A stretch of DNA of 64,000 nucleotides from Lucinisca nassula (GCA_963580285.1 OY757024.1:122140045-122204044); one strand, 5' to 3'. Counted from the stretch's first letter, positions 32,875-44,830 are shown. Notes: generated from the letters alone by a model not told the origin. Numbers and translations: made by a program.

Positions 32875-34345
32875 ATTAAAAATAATTAATATACATTACT
32901 TAGGAAATTATCAGACTCAACAACACCACAGCAAAAGCACCGACTCGAAACGGCCAGTAATAATTACTGCCGGGCTTTGATGAGTTAGGAGGCCTTTCCT
33001 TTCACAATAAAGATGGTGCTCTTGAAACAAAAAATCGCAGTATATTTGTGTAAGTCTGTTCTGCATGGTATTCAGTTTTAACATTCAGCTAGAACATCAA
33101 GTAAACAATTCTTTAAAGGTAGGGTCTTTGTTGCCTTCATGTTGCCTGAACAAATTATTTGACTAATTCTCGATGGAAGTAAGGGCGAGGATTGTGGCAA
33201 CGTAAAATCGACTTAAGCCCCCCACCACCCCCCCCCACCCCATGAAATTCGTTTCCGCTGGTCGTTCCAAGGCGGTTCTTCTGTCTTTGGGTTTTTGTGT
33301 CGCTTTTATTATCTTATTTCGGAAAGCCTATTGGCTATTTTGTGGGAAGGTAACTGTCCTTTTGGCTTTCCGCTATTGGTGTTTCCATTAGGGTCCGTTG
33401 TTTCATGTTTGTGTTTCTTTCCCTTTGGTGTCTCTGATGGGAGCTGTGGGTTGATTGTATCGATTCCTGATCATTGCCTCCACTTCTATTTTAAGTATAC
33501 TTTATAGGATCCAAACCTTCACCCTTAGGGTCTGAGTTCGCTTTTATGGGAAACGCTTTCTGACCTTTTGAAGACAAAAACTCTTTTGCCGCTCCATGTT
33601 TACTGCATTGATGTATCTTCCAATAAGTCTGAGAGAAAAAGCTGTTTCCACAACAAACGTAGGCGGTCGTACCCATGTGTTTTCGCGTATGTTCGTTAAG
33701 ATATTTTCAATCTTAAGTCTTTACTACATGTCTGGCATGCGGAAGTCATTTGGAAAAAAGGAATACATTATGTATCAACGAAAATGTATTTCCCATGACC
33801 AACATCACGTGAATTGCCATCTTGTTGTAGCGACATGTTGAAAAGCATTATCAGTTTGCCGTTTACGTTATCACAATTGTGGAAATTACCGTGAACTTTA
33901 CCTTCCCGATTTTGTACCGTGAACTGGATCATTTTATAACACTTTGCATAACAGGCAAACAAACGATGTATCGGTGTTAACTGTTACATGGAAACATGCT
34001 AGAGGTAATATTTGCAATTTCGGATGCGGTAGGATCATCTAAAACACTCTATTTGCAATAAATTTAAGATTTCTGCTGTTTGCCGTGGTCTTTATCACGA
34101 TCTGTCGGGCTCGGGAAAAAATTTGGGCGAGCGTTTCTCCAAAACCAGACAGTTTCTGCCTTCAAAGCAAACGTCATAAAAAATCGGAAGTTGAGCAGAG
34201 TACTTTGGTATATGACTCGTAAAAATGCGTGCTGTAATAACCAAAATATCGGCGAAAAACCGTACCTGAAGCGAGCGATTTTCCTCATAAAATTCCGTTT
34301 ACTATATCAAATGGTCACGTGGGTTCCCCACCCTGAGAACGATTG
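32875..34345 (-). repeat. Right arm of the long inverted repeat, with PLE tail insertion
   Basis: Complements 27,441-28,395. Matching resumes on both sides of a PLE tail (about 32,985-33,492), so the tail arrived after the arms formed. Zinc-finger-like frames are on the minus strand (33,491-33,676). Confidence 0.7.
32985..33492 (+). mobile_element. PLE 3' tail, 5'-truncated
   Basis: TGATGAGTTAGGAGGCC to CATTGCCTCCACTTCTATTT, with extra sequence at 33,000-33,145 inside the tail. Confidence 0.7.
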
Positions 34346-34639
34346 AACCAGTATCAAAGATATATGTTTTCGAGCAGAAGTAAGAAATATAATTGTTATC
34401 TCGGACCCATCAAAACTCGGACCCATCGGGTCAGAGTTTTTATAAACTTTTCGTTATATAATTTTGCTTTTACGGAATCTTCTGTTAAATTGTTAGGAAA
34501 TAAGATCAAATTATTTTATTGCAATTTTTATTTCATATATAAAAAATAACCAATGGGACGTTTATGATAAATATAACGACGCATACACGACATTTTCAGG
34601 TTAACTTAGACTATTATAACAAGAAGGCACACTGAAGGA

Positions 34640-35270
34640 CAGCTAATCCCCCTTCAAACGTGAGGTTCAGCTTGAGTCAGCACCATGAAAAGTGGCGTTT
34701 GGCGGTTTGTTCTAATTGTGAATATTTAATACTGACAGTCAATCAGCCATTTCTACAAAAAATACGGGCCATGAAGACTTTAAACTCAGTGTACATCCAA
34801 ATCCATTTGATCTGGATCTACACTGTCATTCAGTTTGCGAATTTTAAATGAATACAATATAAATGTATCAAGTAATTTGAGGGGCTGATAGTCAGACATG
34901 TGACTAATAAATAAATAAAGTAAACAGTATACTTGTTACTGTCCGTCTTCAAATGTGAGCTGAAATGGCAATCAAATAGGAATTTCTAAAACTGTGAAAA
35001 TTGATAACAATGGAAACATACTGAGCAATTCTTACAAAAATACCAGCAGTGAAGACTTTGTACGCAGTGCACATCCAGATCTATACTGTTCGCCACTAAT
35101 AAATACATATAGTATGCATGTATCAAGTAATTTAGGTGGCTGATAGCCAGAAATGTGACCAATAAATTAATAAATTAACAAAGTATACAATATACTCGTT
35201 ATTGTCTGTCTTTAAATTTGAGCTAAAATGACTATCAAATGTAAGAAAATTGATAACAATGATTTGTTTA
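34640..35270 (+). repeat. Tandem duplication, about 252 bp
   Basis: ATGTATCAAGTAATTT recurs at 34,864 and about 35,117. Flanking blocks such as GTGACYAATAAATWAATAAA and ATTGATAACAATG follow in the same order. Confidence 0.65.
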
Positions 35271-35421
35271 TTTGGGAAAGCCTGGTTTTTTATTGAGCTT
35301 CACACTTTACAATTTTAGTCAAGAATTGTTCTTGTACAACTTTTTGTTTGTTCATGCCAGTTTATTCACCCGAAATTCAATAACCCGTATCGCGCTGAAC
35401 ACGATAATCCTAATCTTTGTA

Positions 35422-35460
35422 AACAGTATAGGTCCTGATCAGATTGCTTCTGCCATCTGA
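35422..35460 (+). repeat. Single unit related to the 102-bp array
   Basis: AACAGTATAGGTCCTGATCA followed by GATTGCTTCTGCC, the core of the repeat arrayed at 60.3-61.0 kb. Confidence 0.5.
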
Positions 35461-35599
35461 ACCGGATCTGCACCGTTTTTCATGCAGTTTTTGAAGTGCA
35501 TTCATACATTACATTAATTGATTTAGTAACGAGGATAGTTCTAGTTCAGTGAACCTGAACACTGATAATTACCTAATAAATAAATAATTTGTTTGTTTG

Positions 35600-35935
35600 T
35601 ATTGGAGTTAAACGCTATTTTAGGTCATTTTTGAGCCGGTCAGTTAACCTATCCACACTTTTCCTGGGCAGGCTTATACGTAAGCGGTTAACCAGTACAG
35701 TGCACATTTTTTCGCCAGAAAGTGACAACTACCCTTCTTGAATCAGCGGAAGGGAGAGAATGACCGTAGAAAATATTTCATAATCTCCACGAAAGAATTT
35801 TGTCGACTCCGGTAGGTATCGAACCCGCGTCCTCCTGATCACCAGTCAGGCGCACATCCGACTTAGCTACCGAGGCCGGATAAATAAATAAAGAAGTTAA
35901 TAAATCAATAAATAAATAAATAAATATATATGTGA
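35600..35935 (-). mobile_element. SINE-B plus AAAT microsatellite
   Basis: Head at 35,882 (CCGGCCTCGGTAGCTAAGTC), B box GGTTCGATACC, tail GGAGTTAAACGC at 35,605 on the plus strand. Followed by (AAAT)n at 35,883-35,930. Confidence 0.8.
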
Positions 35936-35984
35936 ACAAAAATAAGATTATCCCCCATCATCACCTTGATTGACGAAACCGAGG

Positions 35985-36180
35985 ATTGTTTTTTTATTAT
36001 TATTTTATTTTTTGGTTTTACGGCCCTATCTAAATTATTTCACTCACATCAAACCGATTGCTAATCAGAGGCAGAGGTGGGCGAAAACAGGATTACCCGG
36101 AGAAAAACCACATGATCTACCGTTGAAGAACTTGGCGTCTCACATGTGACTTGAACCATGCTCGTACAGACGCCAGATAA
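35985..36180 (-). mobile_element. SINE-E, truncated
   Basis: TTTTACGGCCCTATCTAAAT, GATTACCCGGAGAAAAACCA, then TGACTTGAACCATGCTCG (degraded B box). Confidence 0.65.
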
Positions 36181-36799
36181 ATAGTGGGGTTTAAAACCTG
36201 TACAGTTGACACCTATGAGGTTTACTCAGTAAATTTTTGTGTTGGTGGGTTATAATGTGGTATTATGGGGTTAGGGGTTGTACAAATCTACATTGTTGGG
36301 TTAAAGACTTCATATAGTCAACATGGGAAACCCCAGAATGAACGTCCCGTAAGAATGTCCGAAAATACGTCCGTACGTCTATCCATCAATCCATCCGTCC
36401 ACCGATCCATCCAGATTTCCATCCAATTAATAAGGATAACTAGGTTTCATGATCTTATTGAAATTTATTTAAAAAATATTTTAGAGGTGTGAAATATGTT
36501 CAAAAGAGCAGAAAAGTAAAAAAAAAAAAAACTGTCATTATATTAACTTTAAAGAATGCCGCAATGCAATTAGACTTATATATTGAAATAAAGGAGGGGA
36601 ATTTTCAAATGCATCTTCCATTCTTCTTAAATGGACATAAAGATTTTCTATTTAGTAACGTTATAATATATAATAAATCTAAATAAAATAGGTTCGCATA
36701 TTCGTGGCTCCCAATCAAAATAATCAAATCAGCAATAAAATAAAACAAAAACCTCATCGGGCATCCAACACGGTCTTCTATTTAAATGGAAGCCCCGCG
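36181..36799. other. No gene; CCATCCGT-type simple repeat near 36,370
   Basis: Short CCATC/CCGTC-rich tract at 36,365-36,425 within AT-rich sequence. No coding feature. Confidence 0.4.
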
Positions 36800-36960
36800 A
36801 GAAGCAAAGTGGGGCCGAAGTGTCTAGGTATATGGGGCCAACGTGTCTAGGGACCGACCCGTCTAGGGTTTCAATTTTATGTGGGGCCGAGGTGGTTTTC
36901 GGGCCGAGGTGTCTAGGGGCCGAAGTGTCCAGGGGCCGAGGTGGTTTTGGGGCGGTCCAT
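36800..36960 (-). repeat. GGGCCGAGGTGTCTAG minisatellite
   Basis: About seven degenerate units, inverted relative to 26,465-26,612. Confidence 0.75.
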
Positions 36961-37128
36961 CGAATTACCCCAAACCACCCCAAACCACTTTAATTATATA
37001 TATTTAATACATGGATTGCACTTCTATGGTTAATTTACATGAGGGTTAAGACATTTAAACCATCCCAAACCACCCCATAACACACCAAACCACCCCAAAC
37101 CACACCAAACCACCCCGAACCACTTTAA
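36961..37128 (+). repeat. CCCCAAACCA-rich tract
   Basis: Short runs of ACCCCAAACC and ACACCAAACC on both sides of a 58-bp segment (37,001-37,058) that recurs at 37,473-37,529. Confidence 0.7.
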
Positions 37129-37472
37129 TTATATATAGGATCTTACATGAGTGTTCATGTATTATTGAATTTATTAAACGAGTTGAGGAAAAGGGATAAA
37201 ATGCGAGGCTTTGCCAAGCATTTTATCACTTTTTCTCAACGAGTTTAATAAATTCAATATACATGAGCACGAATGCAAGATTCTATTTATCATATGACAT
37301 TTAAAACGCATTTTATTCACGATTGTTTACAAAAATGTCAATATTCCGACATTAGTAAACGCGACGTCGTTAAGGACGTCGTACATGTAACGTTATGGGG
37401 CGTATCTAGTGGATTATCGAATTTATTTAATGACGTTATTACATTCCCAGAGGCGACGTCATATGATAAATA
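37129..37472 (-). mobile_element. FB-3 hairpin-ended element (copy c)
   Basis: Starts TAGGATCTTACATGAG, then the hairpin around AAAATGCGAGGCTTTGCCAA, then the body ATTTATCATATGACATTT to GACGTCATATGATAAAT. Confidence 0.8.
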
Positions 37473-37664
37473 TATTTTATACATGGATTGCACTTCTATG
37501 GTTAATTTTGATGAGGGTTAAGACATTTAGAGGCTCATTTGCAATATACAAGTTGCGAAGCTTTGTTCACTTCTGTTTTGAAATTGGATGTGGGTGAGTG
37601 GTAACTGGGTGCATATACATGGCAATTATAAAGGTTCCTTTCTTGGTTATTAAAAACCCTAAAA

Positions 37665-38020
37665 ATGGCTGTTTTATTTAAGTATTTATTTATTGCTCTG
37701 TCTAAGTTCTCAACCAAGTCTCTTTCACAGATCCTAACACGAATCCTTACTGCAGTTAAAGATGGCCTTCAGAAATATTGTGACACTGCATATATATGCC
37801 AGGAGTGGTGTGAATCAGATGTGGATCTTGAAAATCTCCAAAGAGCTTCTAGAACATCTTCAGTCACAGTCTTTTCTTTCAGTAAACAGCATAAAATCTT
37901 TCGATTTCTCAACACTCTACAAAACTATTCCTCATGATAAATTGAAATCTAAACTCAAGGAAATCATAAATCAATGTTTATTCTCCACAAGAATGGAAAC
38001 CATCGTACTTGGCTTATAAT
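37665..38020 (+). pseudogene. Second type of PLE reverse transcriptase, fragment
   Basis: Two overlapping frames give KFSTKSLSQILTRILTAVKD, then QYCDTAY-like and LLEHLQSQSFLSVNSIKSF, then FDFSTLYKTIPHDKLKSKLK, the RT motif A region. At least one frameshift (near 37,800). Both ends are truncated. It diverges clearly from the Naiad copy, so it represents a different PLE. Confidence 0.7.
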
Positions 38021-38110
38021 ATTGATGTTGGTTCTAACGAACTGTCCTGTTACCGTTAGAACCAACGAGGCGAATCTAACGAGCACCCGCAGAGTCTGTG
38101 TAGAGTATAA
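38021..38110 (+). mobile_element. FB-4 central palindrome fragment
   Basis: GTTAGAACCAACGAGGCGAA and CTAACGAGCACCCGCAGAGT, degenerate. Confidence 0.5.
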
Positions 38111-38639
38111 ATAAGAAACATATTTCAAATTTTCTAGAGACAAAGAACCATTTTGAAGAAATGAAAGAAAGCACGATGTCACACAGGTGTGTTGTTGAAA
38201 TGGCATAGTCAATATTCCCCGAGGTGCACGAAAATCATATAAACACCCAGGTCAACAACAGAGACAAACAAGTATTACAATACTTATGTATGAAACACAA
38301 TGATACCGCAATGCATGGTGAGAAATCATGCATTTGATGAATGAAATAATAAATGAAATTGAATGAAATAATGGTTTTATAAACTACACACATTCCCGCA
38401 GGCAGGCTATCTAGCATACATACTGTATGTAAAACGCAAGTAACTGCAGGCATAAAAATGCAGTGCAGTCTTATTTGCAAGCTACGTTTTAAATGCTTGT
38501 TAATGATCATTTGGCGTGTAAATATTATAGGCATATTTCTCGCCAGATTTGTAATGAATATAAACTAGTGCTTTCCTTCTAATTCTTAGTTTCCTTTGCT
38601 AGTTTCTTTTTGCGACAAAGTTTGATTGCAAATACCGCT
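38111..38639. other. No gene recognised
   Basis: AT-rich unique sequence. The longest frame (99 codons, minus strand) shows no domain. Confidence 0.4.
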
Positions 38640-38767
38640 GATGATATTCAGAGTCTTACACTCGTGGCCATTTCCTATGAAATTTATGAAACTCGCCTTT
38701 GGGGCCGGATGCTCTTTCCATATTTTTACATGAAATGGCCAGCAGTGTAAGTTGCCGTTTTTCATCA
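38640..38767 (-). mobile_element. FB-2 hairpin remnant
   Basis: AGAGTCTTACACTCGTGGCC, AAATTTATGAAACTCGCCTT, ACATGAAATGGCCAGCAGTG. Confidence 0.65.
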
Positions 38768-39100
38768 TATAGAGGATCTTACATGAGTGCTCGTGTATTA
38801 TTGAATTTATTGAACGAGTTGAGGAAAAGGGATATTTATAATATAAATTCAATAATACATTAGCCTAATGCAAGATTCTAGTTATCATATGACATTTTAA
38901 ACGCATTTTGTTCACATTTGTTTACAAAATATCAATATTCCGCCACTAGTAAACGCGACGTCATTAAGGACGTCGTACATGTAACGTTACGGGACGTATC
39001 TAGCTAATTTGCATATTAAATTCATAGTGGATTATCGAAAATATTACATGGCTTTATAACACTCTATGACGCGACATCATATGATAAATAAGAATTCTAA
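38768..39100 (-). mobile_element. FB-3 hairpin-ended element (copy d)
   Basis: TAGAGGATCTTACATGAGTG, hairpin partly deleted, body from TTATCATATGACATTT to ACATCATATGATAAAT. Confidence 0.75.
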
Positions 39101-39145
39101 ATTGGATTATATTACCGACGGAAGAAGTTCAGAAAGAATTTCAGT

Positions 39146-39420
39146 AGAAAACATAGGGCTATCATGGACTTGACGTTACGCACACGTAACCGTGTGTTTT
39201 TATACGTGTGGCCATATCATATTTATACGTGACAAAACATAGGGTTATCGCGGACATCTTGACGTTACCCATACGAAACCATGCGTTATAAAAGTGTGGT
39301 TTTATTATATTTATACGTGACAGAACATAGGGCTATCACGGACGTCTTCTTTACGTTACGCGCACGTAACCATGTGTTATTATACCTGTGGTCACATCAT
39401 ATTTATGCGTGACAGGATAT
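39146..39420 (+). repeat. Three-unit tandem repeat, about 90 bp
   Basis: Units start at AAACATAGGGCTATCATGG, AAACATAGGGTTATCGCGG and GAACATAGGGCTATCACGG. Each carries a CGTAACCRTGYGTT half-palindrome. Confidence 0.75.
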
Positions 39421-40507
39421 AGATTGTGGGCATTCGTTACGACCACCTCGTTAAGGCGGTCCTATCAGGTACAAACATTGTAGCAAATACTAGTAAAGTA
39501 ATATATACCATTGTAATCCCTCATTTTAATATACGCATGAGGTAGGTATTTCAAGGGCACCCATTCCACGGACCTGTTAACATGATCATATGTATTTTTA
39601 ATCCAAATTACAAATTAAGGGGAATGAGAACACCTGGTAGATTTTTCATCCGTTTTTCAAAGGGAGAAATCTTTCAGGACATCCTGTTCGCTTTCCCATA
39701 AGCCCTGTTACAGTGAAAAAAGGGGTCTACACTTTGAAGGAAAGACTTTACTCCTCAGGAGCAAACTCTTTCCTTTAAGAGTTGACCCTATTGACATGGG
39801 AGAGAAATATACTTTTGCAAGAGTTGACTCCCCCGAAGGTTTACCCATTCCCCTTAAATGACCACAAACATGATAGTACCTACCAACTGGTCACCTGGTA
39901 TTAATGAAATGTTTAAGCAAATAGCATCAACATTTGATGGACCGTCTCTGACGTTGATCCAAAGTAACCGAAATGCTGCTTGCCTACTAGATATGAATCA
40001 CATGTTCTAACCTAGCGTCAGCGTTTGTTCCTGTAACACAAAGAAAAACTCATCATGTCACAAAAGTTCACTAACATACGTACTTGCTGGAACCCTATTA
40101 TTGGTAAATACAGTAACATTGCTCCATTAAGACGAGCTAAAACTACGACTACGTCTGCTTTTAAAATCATATTAACAAGGTTTCAGCTTCCTTTCTTAAC
40201 ATTTTCTACTTCCGGAGTCCACAAGTAAAGGATCACATTTTGAGACTGTTCAAAAGTCGTCTTAATATGGAAATTGTATTGGATTTTATTCTGAAAAATG
40301 CATCTTTCTACGAAACAGACCAAGTTCCTTTTAATCAAAGCATTGTCAGCTTAACAAGCTTGTTCGTGGTCAAAATATTAACTGTCCTGGCGGATGCAAA
40401 AAACTGTCCATTTTTGTCATCATATATCTTTAGCAAATCTATGTTATGATCAAAGTTACATGTAAAACGATATGTGAATTAAATAGTCCAAGATGTGAAA
40501 ATTAAAA
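39421..40507. other. No gene; FB-4 fragment at 39,421-39,570
   Basis: 39,425-39,480 holds a degraded FB-4 palindrome and 39,555-39,580 an FB-4-like end (CATTCCACGGACCTGTTAAC). The rest is unique, with a small foldback at 39,722-39,790 (GGGTCTACACTTTGAAGG..TTAAGAGTTGACCC). Confidence 0.45.
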
Positions 40508-40805
40508 TTAACCCCCGTCCATCGGGGCTTGAAGAAATACAACGGCTGCATGATTCTTCCATGCAGAGCTGAATCCGACCCGCAAACGAGTACTGGTAAA
40601 CCGCTTAGAGGAATTAAGCCTGCCTAGACAATGCAGTGCGAGTCGTCACGCCCATGCTTATAAACACTATTGGTTTCATTGGGTGGCAGAGCTTGAGATA
40701 TCATTTCATCTCAATGTAAGGTAAAAGTCCCACAAAATTGGAAGCAACGTCTCCAAAATGACCTTTACAGCGTTGCCGGGGACGTTAATCCTCAAATCAA
40801 GCAAA
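40508..40805 (+). mobile_element. SINE-A, full length
   Basis: CCCCCGTCCATCGGGGCTTG to GGGGACGTTAATCCTCAAAT. Confidence 0.8.
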
Positions 40806-40964
40806 ACAATATCAAAATGTGAACATTAATCCATGAGGCAAAAGATAAATCACTCAAATCTCGCCGTCGAGATTTAATATGTCCATCACGAAAACACGCC
40901 TGTATAATTCTGACCTACCTTTGACGCAACTTTTTTAAAGTAAAAGTGGGGTAAATTCGCTTGT

Positions 40965-41085
40965 GATGTTTCCATTAGGGTCTAGATGATTCATGTTTGT
41001 GTTTCTTTCCCTTGGTGTCTCTGACGGGTGTTGTGGGTTAATTGAATCGATTCCTGATCATTGCCTTCACTTCTTGTTGACATAG
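40965..41085 (+). mobile_element. PLE 3' tail, last 120 bp
   Basis: GATGTTTCCATTAGGGTC to GATTCCTGATCATTGCCTTC and ACTTCT. Preceded at 40,885-40,960 by an FB-4 end. Confidence 0.7.
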
Positions 41086-41443
41086 GGGATCTTACATGAG
41101 TGTTCATGTATTATTGATTTATTAAACGAGTTGAGGAAAAGGGATAAAATGCGAGGCTTGCCGAGCATTTTATTTCTTTTCCTCAACGAGTTCAATAAAT
41201 TCAAATAACACATGAGCACGAATGCAAGATTCTATTTATCATATGACATTTAAAACGCATTTTATTCACGATTGTTTACAAAAATATCAATATTCCGCCA
41301 TTAGTAAACGCGACGTCGTTAAGGACGTCGTACATGTAACGTTACGGGTCGTAACGAGCTAATTTGCATATTTAATCCACTAGTGGATTAGCGAAAATAA
41401 TACATGGCGTTATTACACTCTCAGACGCGACGTCATATGATAA
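41086..41443 (-). mobile_element. FB-3 hairpin-ended element (copy e)
   Basis: TAGGGGATCTTACATGAG; hairpin AAACGAGTTGAGGAAAAGGG and complement; body ending GCGACGTCATATGATAAAT. Confidence 0.8.
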
Positions 41444-41451
41444 ATGGGTAA

Positions 41452-41635
41452 ACCTGATATTCTTTATTTCTGTTCTAAAATATCGATTGTGGGTCCCCGT
41501 GAGCATCGCGGGTATATCCACAGTCTATATTTTGAGCAGAATTATGAAATTTTTTTCATCTGAAAATTGTCGGTATTTTTCGCCGAAAGAATTTAGTATG
41601 TATTTGTATAGGCGTATTTTACGTAATCGCGGTCA
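41452..41635 (+). mobile_element. FB-4 right half
   Basis: Central palindrome (GATTGTGGGTCCCCGTGAG) and the end TTGTATAGGCGTATTTTACG. Confidence 0.65.
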
Positions 41636-41899
41636 TATTATGATGGCGCTATCGTGCCTTTTAATGATGTCAGGTTATATGCAGTGACGCCAATCTTGCA
41701 CGACGTCTTATATAACAATTTGCTATTATATACCTGAGGATTTTCGATTTTTAATCCATCGCTGGGTATATTCTAAGAGGCAATTCCTTCAATTGCAGGT
41801 TAGATGAGTGGTACAGACGCAGTATGGAGTAATAAACATATTGATAAAACGATTGTGCAAGTTTTCTTTTTTTTATTTTCTTTCTGTTTTTTGTTCACT

Positions 41900-43110
41900 T
41901 AATCCGAAGGCTCCCGGGAAGCTAATAGGGTGGCAGCCTCTGTCGTCCGTCGTCGCACGTCGTGGACACTTTAAAACTGGAATATATCTGCATCTTGCAA
42001 GCAGATGTCAGCCAAATTTTATTTGTAGCATGTTGTTAATGGGAGACAGCTTGCATATGCACATTTGGAAAATTGCTCCAGAACTTTGGTTGCTATGACA
42101 ACCTATAGGTCCGATAAGTTTACTATGGGAAAACGCGTGTGAACAGCGTGGCTTCTTGATTTTTGCTGAATCTTCATGAAAGTTGCCGAAAACAATGAGA
42201 TACATACAATTTTGAAAACGGGTCAGATCGGACCAACAATAGCAGAGTTACCGCCCCTTGATTCTCAAAAATGGTCTTTTTTGAACTTGTGAACAGCGCA
42301 GCTACTTCATTTTTTGTCGGATCTTAATGAAACTCGCATATAAGAATAACATAATTTTTTAATAAAACTCTAGGACGAATTCAGAAATTTGTCAGCTTGA
42401 ACTAACAATAGCAGCGGTACATTCCCTTGATTCTAAAAAATGGTCATTTTTGTCTTTTTGAACAGCGTAGCCATTACGATATCTCGCCCGTACGACATAG
42501 TGCATTTGTCACATCTCCAAAATGGCTACTTTTCTGATGAAAATCCTTCATATTTTTCTTATAAATGCTCAAAACATAGGATGTGGCGGTTCTAACGAGT
42601 ACCCACAACCTGTGTCTTGGAGCAGAAATAAGAAAAATAATGAATACCCCCGTAAACACCAGTTTTCTCCATACAAAATGGGGTTTTGGGGGGTCTTCAT
42701 TTCACGGACTTGTTCACGTGATGTTCTTCAATTTTTGTCGAATCTTAATGAAACTTCCAGACAACAATTTCATGCTTAAAATCTCGGACGGGTTCCAAAA
42801 TGGGATAGATTCGACAAATAATTGCAGAATTACCTACCCTTGATTATCAAAAATGGCCTTTTTTTGACTTTGTGAACAGCATGTGTGTGAATTCGGGTTT
42901 AACGTCGCTTTCAACAATTTTTCAGTCATATCACGACGGTGTCTCGTTGCGACCTTGTGAACAGCGTAGCTTCTAAATTATTTTGTATGACAAAATTGAA
43001 ACATGCAGACAAAACATTTATAATGACTTGCATTAAGTCGAAAAACAGTTTAGAAATGGGTCAATCCGAGTTATGTCCTCTTGATTTTCAAAAATGGCCT
43101 TTTTAACTCA
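41900..43110 (+). repeat. Interspersed repeat with about 166-bp internal units, interrupted
   Basis: Starts with CGAAGGCTCCCGGGAAGCT and CTGTCGTCCGTCGTCGCACG. Units marked by CCTTGATTCTCAAAAATGG lie at 42,257, 42,424, 42,837 and 43,078. The long third spacing contains an FB-4 (42,482-42,722). The fourth contains a 75-bp SINE tail (42,885-42,960), which restores a period near 166. Confidence 0.65.
42482..42722 (-). mobile_element. FB-4 MITE inside the 166-bp array
   Basis: GGCGGTTCTAACGAGTACCC, GAGCAGAAATAAGAAAAATA and the variant end ACGGACTTGTTCACGTGATG. Confidence 0.65.
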
Positions 43111-44830
43111 CATGACTGAAGGTTAACGTGAGTATTTGATACCGTGAGATGTCCGGCGTCGCCGTGCGCCGTCCATCACCTTGGTCAGAATGATCATCAT
43201 GACAATATTTTGGTTATGTTTGAACATGGGTCATGTCAGATTCAAAAGTAAGTCAGTAGTTCAAATCACTGAGAAACCCTGCGAACACTTTAGAGGCCTC
43301 CACCGTTTTACGTGATCATCACCAAACTTGCCTAGAATGATTATCTTGACAATATATCGATTTATCATATGACGTCGCGTCTTAGAGTGTAATTATGTCA
43401 TGTATTATTTTCGATAATCCACTAGTGGATTAAATATGCAAATTAGCTAGATACGTCCCGTAACGTTACATGTACGACGTCCTTAACGACGTCGCGTTTA
43501 TTAATGGCGGAATATTGATATTTTTGTAGATAATCGTGAATAAAATGCGTTTTAAACGTCATATGATAAAGAGAATCTTGCATTCGTGCGCATGTATTAT
43601 TGAATTTATTAAACTCGTTGAGGAAAAGGGATAAATTGCTCGGCAAAGCCTCGCATTTTATCCCTTTTCCTCAACTCGTTTAATAAATTCAATAATACAT
43701 GAACACTCATGTAAGATCCTCTATAAAGTTCGATTATGAGTCGTGCCAGGTCAGAAGGTAGGTCAAATCATAAAAACAACCTTGCGAACATATTACAGGC
43801 CACATTTTTAGTTCGATCATCGCCAAACTTGCTCAGAAATTTTATCTTGACAATATCCCGGTCAAGGTCGAATGTGGGTCGATTCTGGTCAGAATGTAGG
43901 ACGGTAGGTTAAATCATTGGAAAACCTTATGAACACTCTAAAGGCCACAATTTCAGTCCAATCGTCTTCAAACTTAATCAGAATGGTATTCATGACAATA
44001 TATCGGTTAAGTCGTGATATTGGTCATGCTGGGGCTTAAAGAAGGCCAAATCACAGGAAAACCGTGTGAACACTCTAAATACCATAGTTTTGGTCCGATT
44101 ATCAACAAACTTGCTCAGAATAACAATTTTGACAGTATCTCGGTCAAGTTCGAATATGAGTCATCTGGGATAAAAAAGTAGGTTAGTAGGTCCAATCACT
44201 GAATATGCTAGAGGCAACAGTTGTGGTCAAATCGTCATCAATCATGCATAGAATCATCATCACCACAATATCTCAGTCAAATTGAATATGGGTCAGGTTA
44301 GAAAAAAAGGCAGTAGGACAAATCATCGAAAAAACCTTGTTAAAATTTTAGATGTCATAGTTTTGGTCCAGTCATTATGACAAGCTGTCTATTTCGAACA
44401 TTAGTGTTGTCGGATCAAGAACTAAGTCAGTATGTCAAATCACAGAAAAAAACCTTGTGAACAACCTAGAGGTCAATATTTTCGTTCGATCAAAATCAAA
44501 CTTGTTCAGAATAATCATCTTGTAAATATCGCGGTCAAATTTGAATATGGGTCATGTCAGGTCAGAAAGTATGTCAATATGTCAAATCATAGAAAAATCT
44601 TGCAAACACGCTAGAGGCCAAAATTTTGATTCAATCGCCATACAACTTCCTCAGAATGATCATCTTGACAATATCTCTATCAAGCGTGAATATGGATCAT
44701 GTCGGATCAAAATTTAGGTCAGTAGGTCATACATATCATAAAAATGTGAACACTCTTGAGGTCACTGTTTTGGTCTGATCATTTGCTCAGAATAAACATT
44801 CTGAGAGTAACGTGGTCAGGTTGGGTATTT
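43111..44830 (+). repeat. Degenerate satellite, about 140-bp units, interrupted by FB-3
   Basis: Units share CTTGCTCAGAATRATCATC, TTGACAATATCTCGGTCAAG, GAATATGRGTCATGTCAG and GAACACTCTAGAGGCCA. Marker positions include 43,328, 43,828, 43,974, 44,110, 44,248, 44,505 and 44,649. An FB-3 element sits at 43,362-43,724. Confidence 0.75.
43362..43724 (+). mobile_element. FB-3 hairpin-ended element (copy f) inserted in satellite
   Basis: Body ATTTATCATATGACGTCGCG to CGTCATATGATAAAGAG, hairpin, terminus GTAAGATCCTCTA. Satellite sequence resumes on both sides (GACAATAT left, AAAGTTCGATTATGAG right), which fixes the element ends within a few bases. Confidence 0.85.

Noticed and set aside
37053..37128. 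CCCCAAACCA tract as telomere-like sequence
   Set aside because: Too short, irregular, and unlike the TTAGGG repeat of molluscs.
38235..38534. 99-codon minus-strand frame
   Set aside because: No domain, AT-rich biased composition, no splice context.
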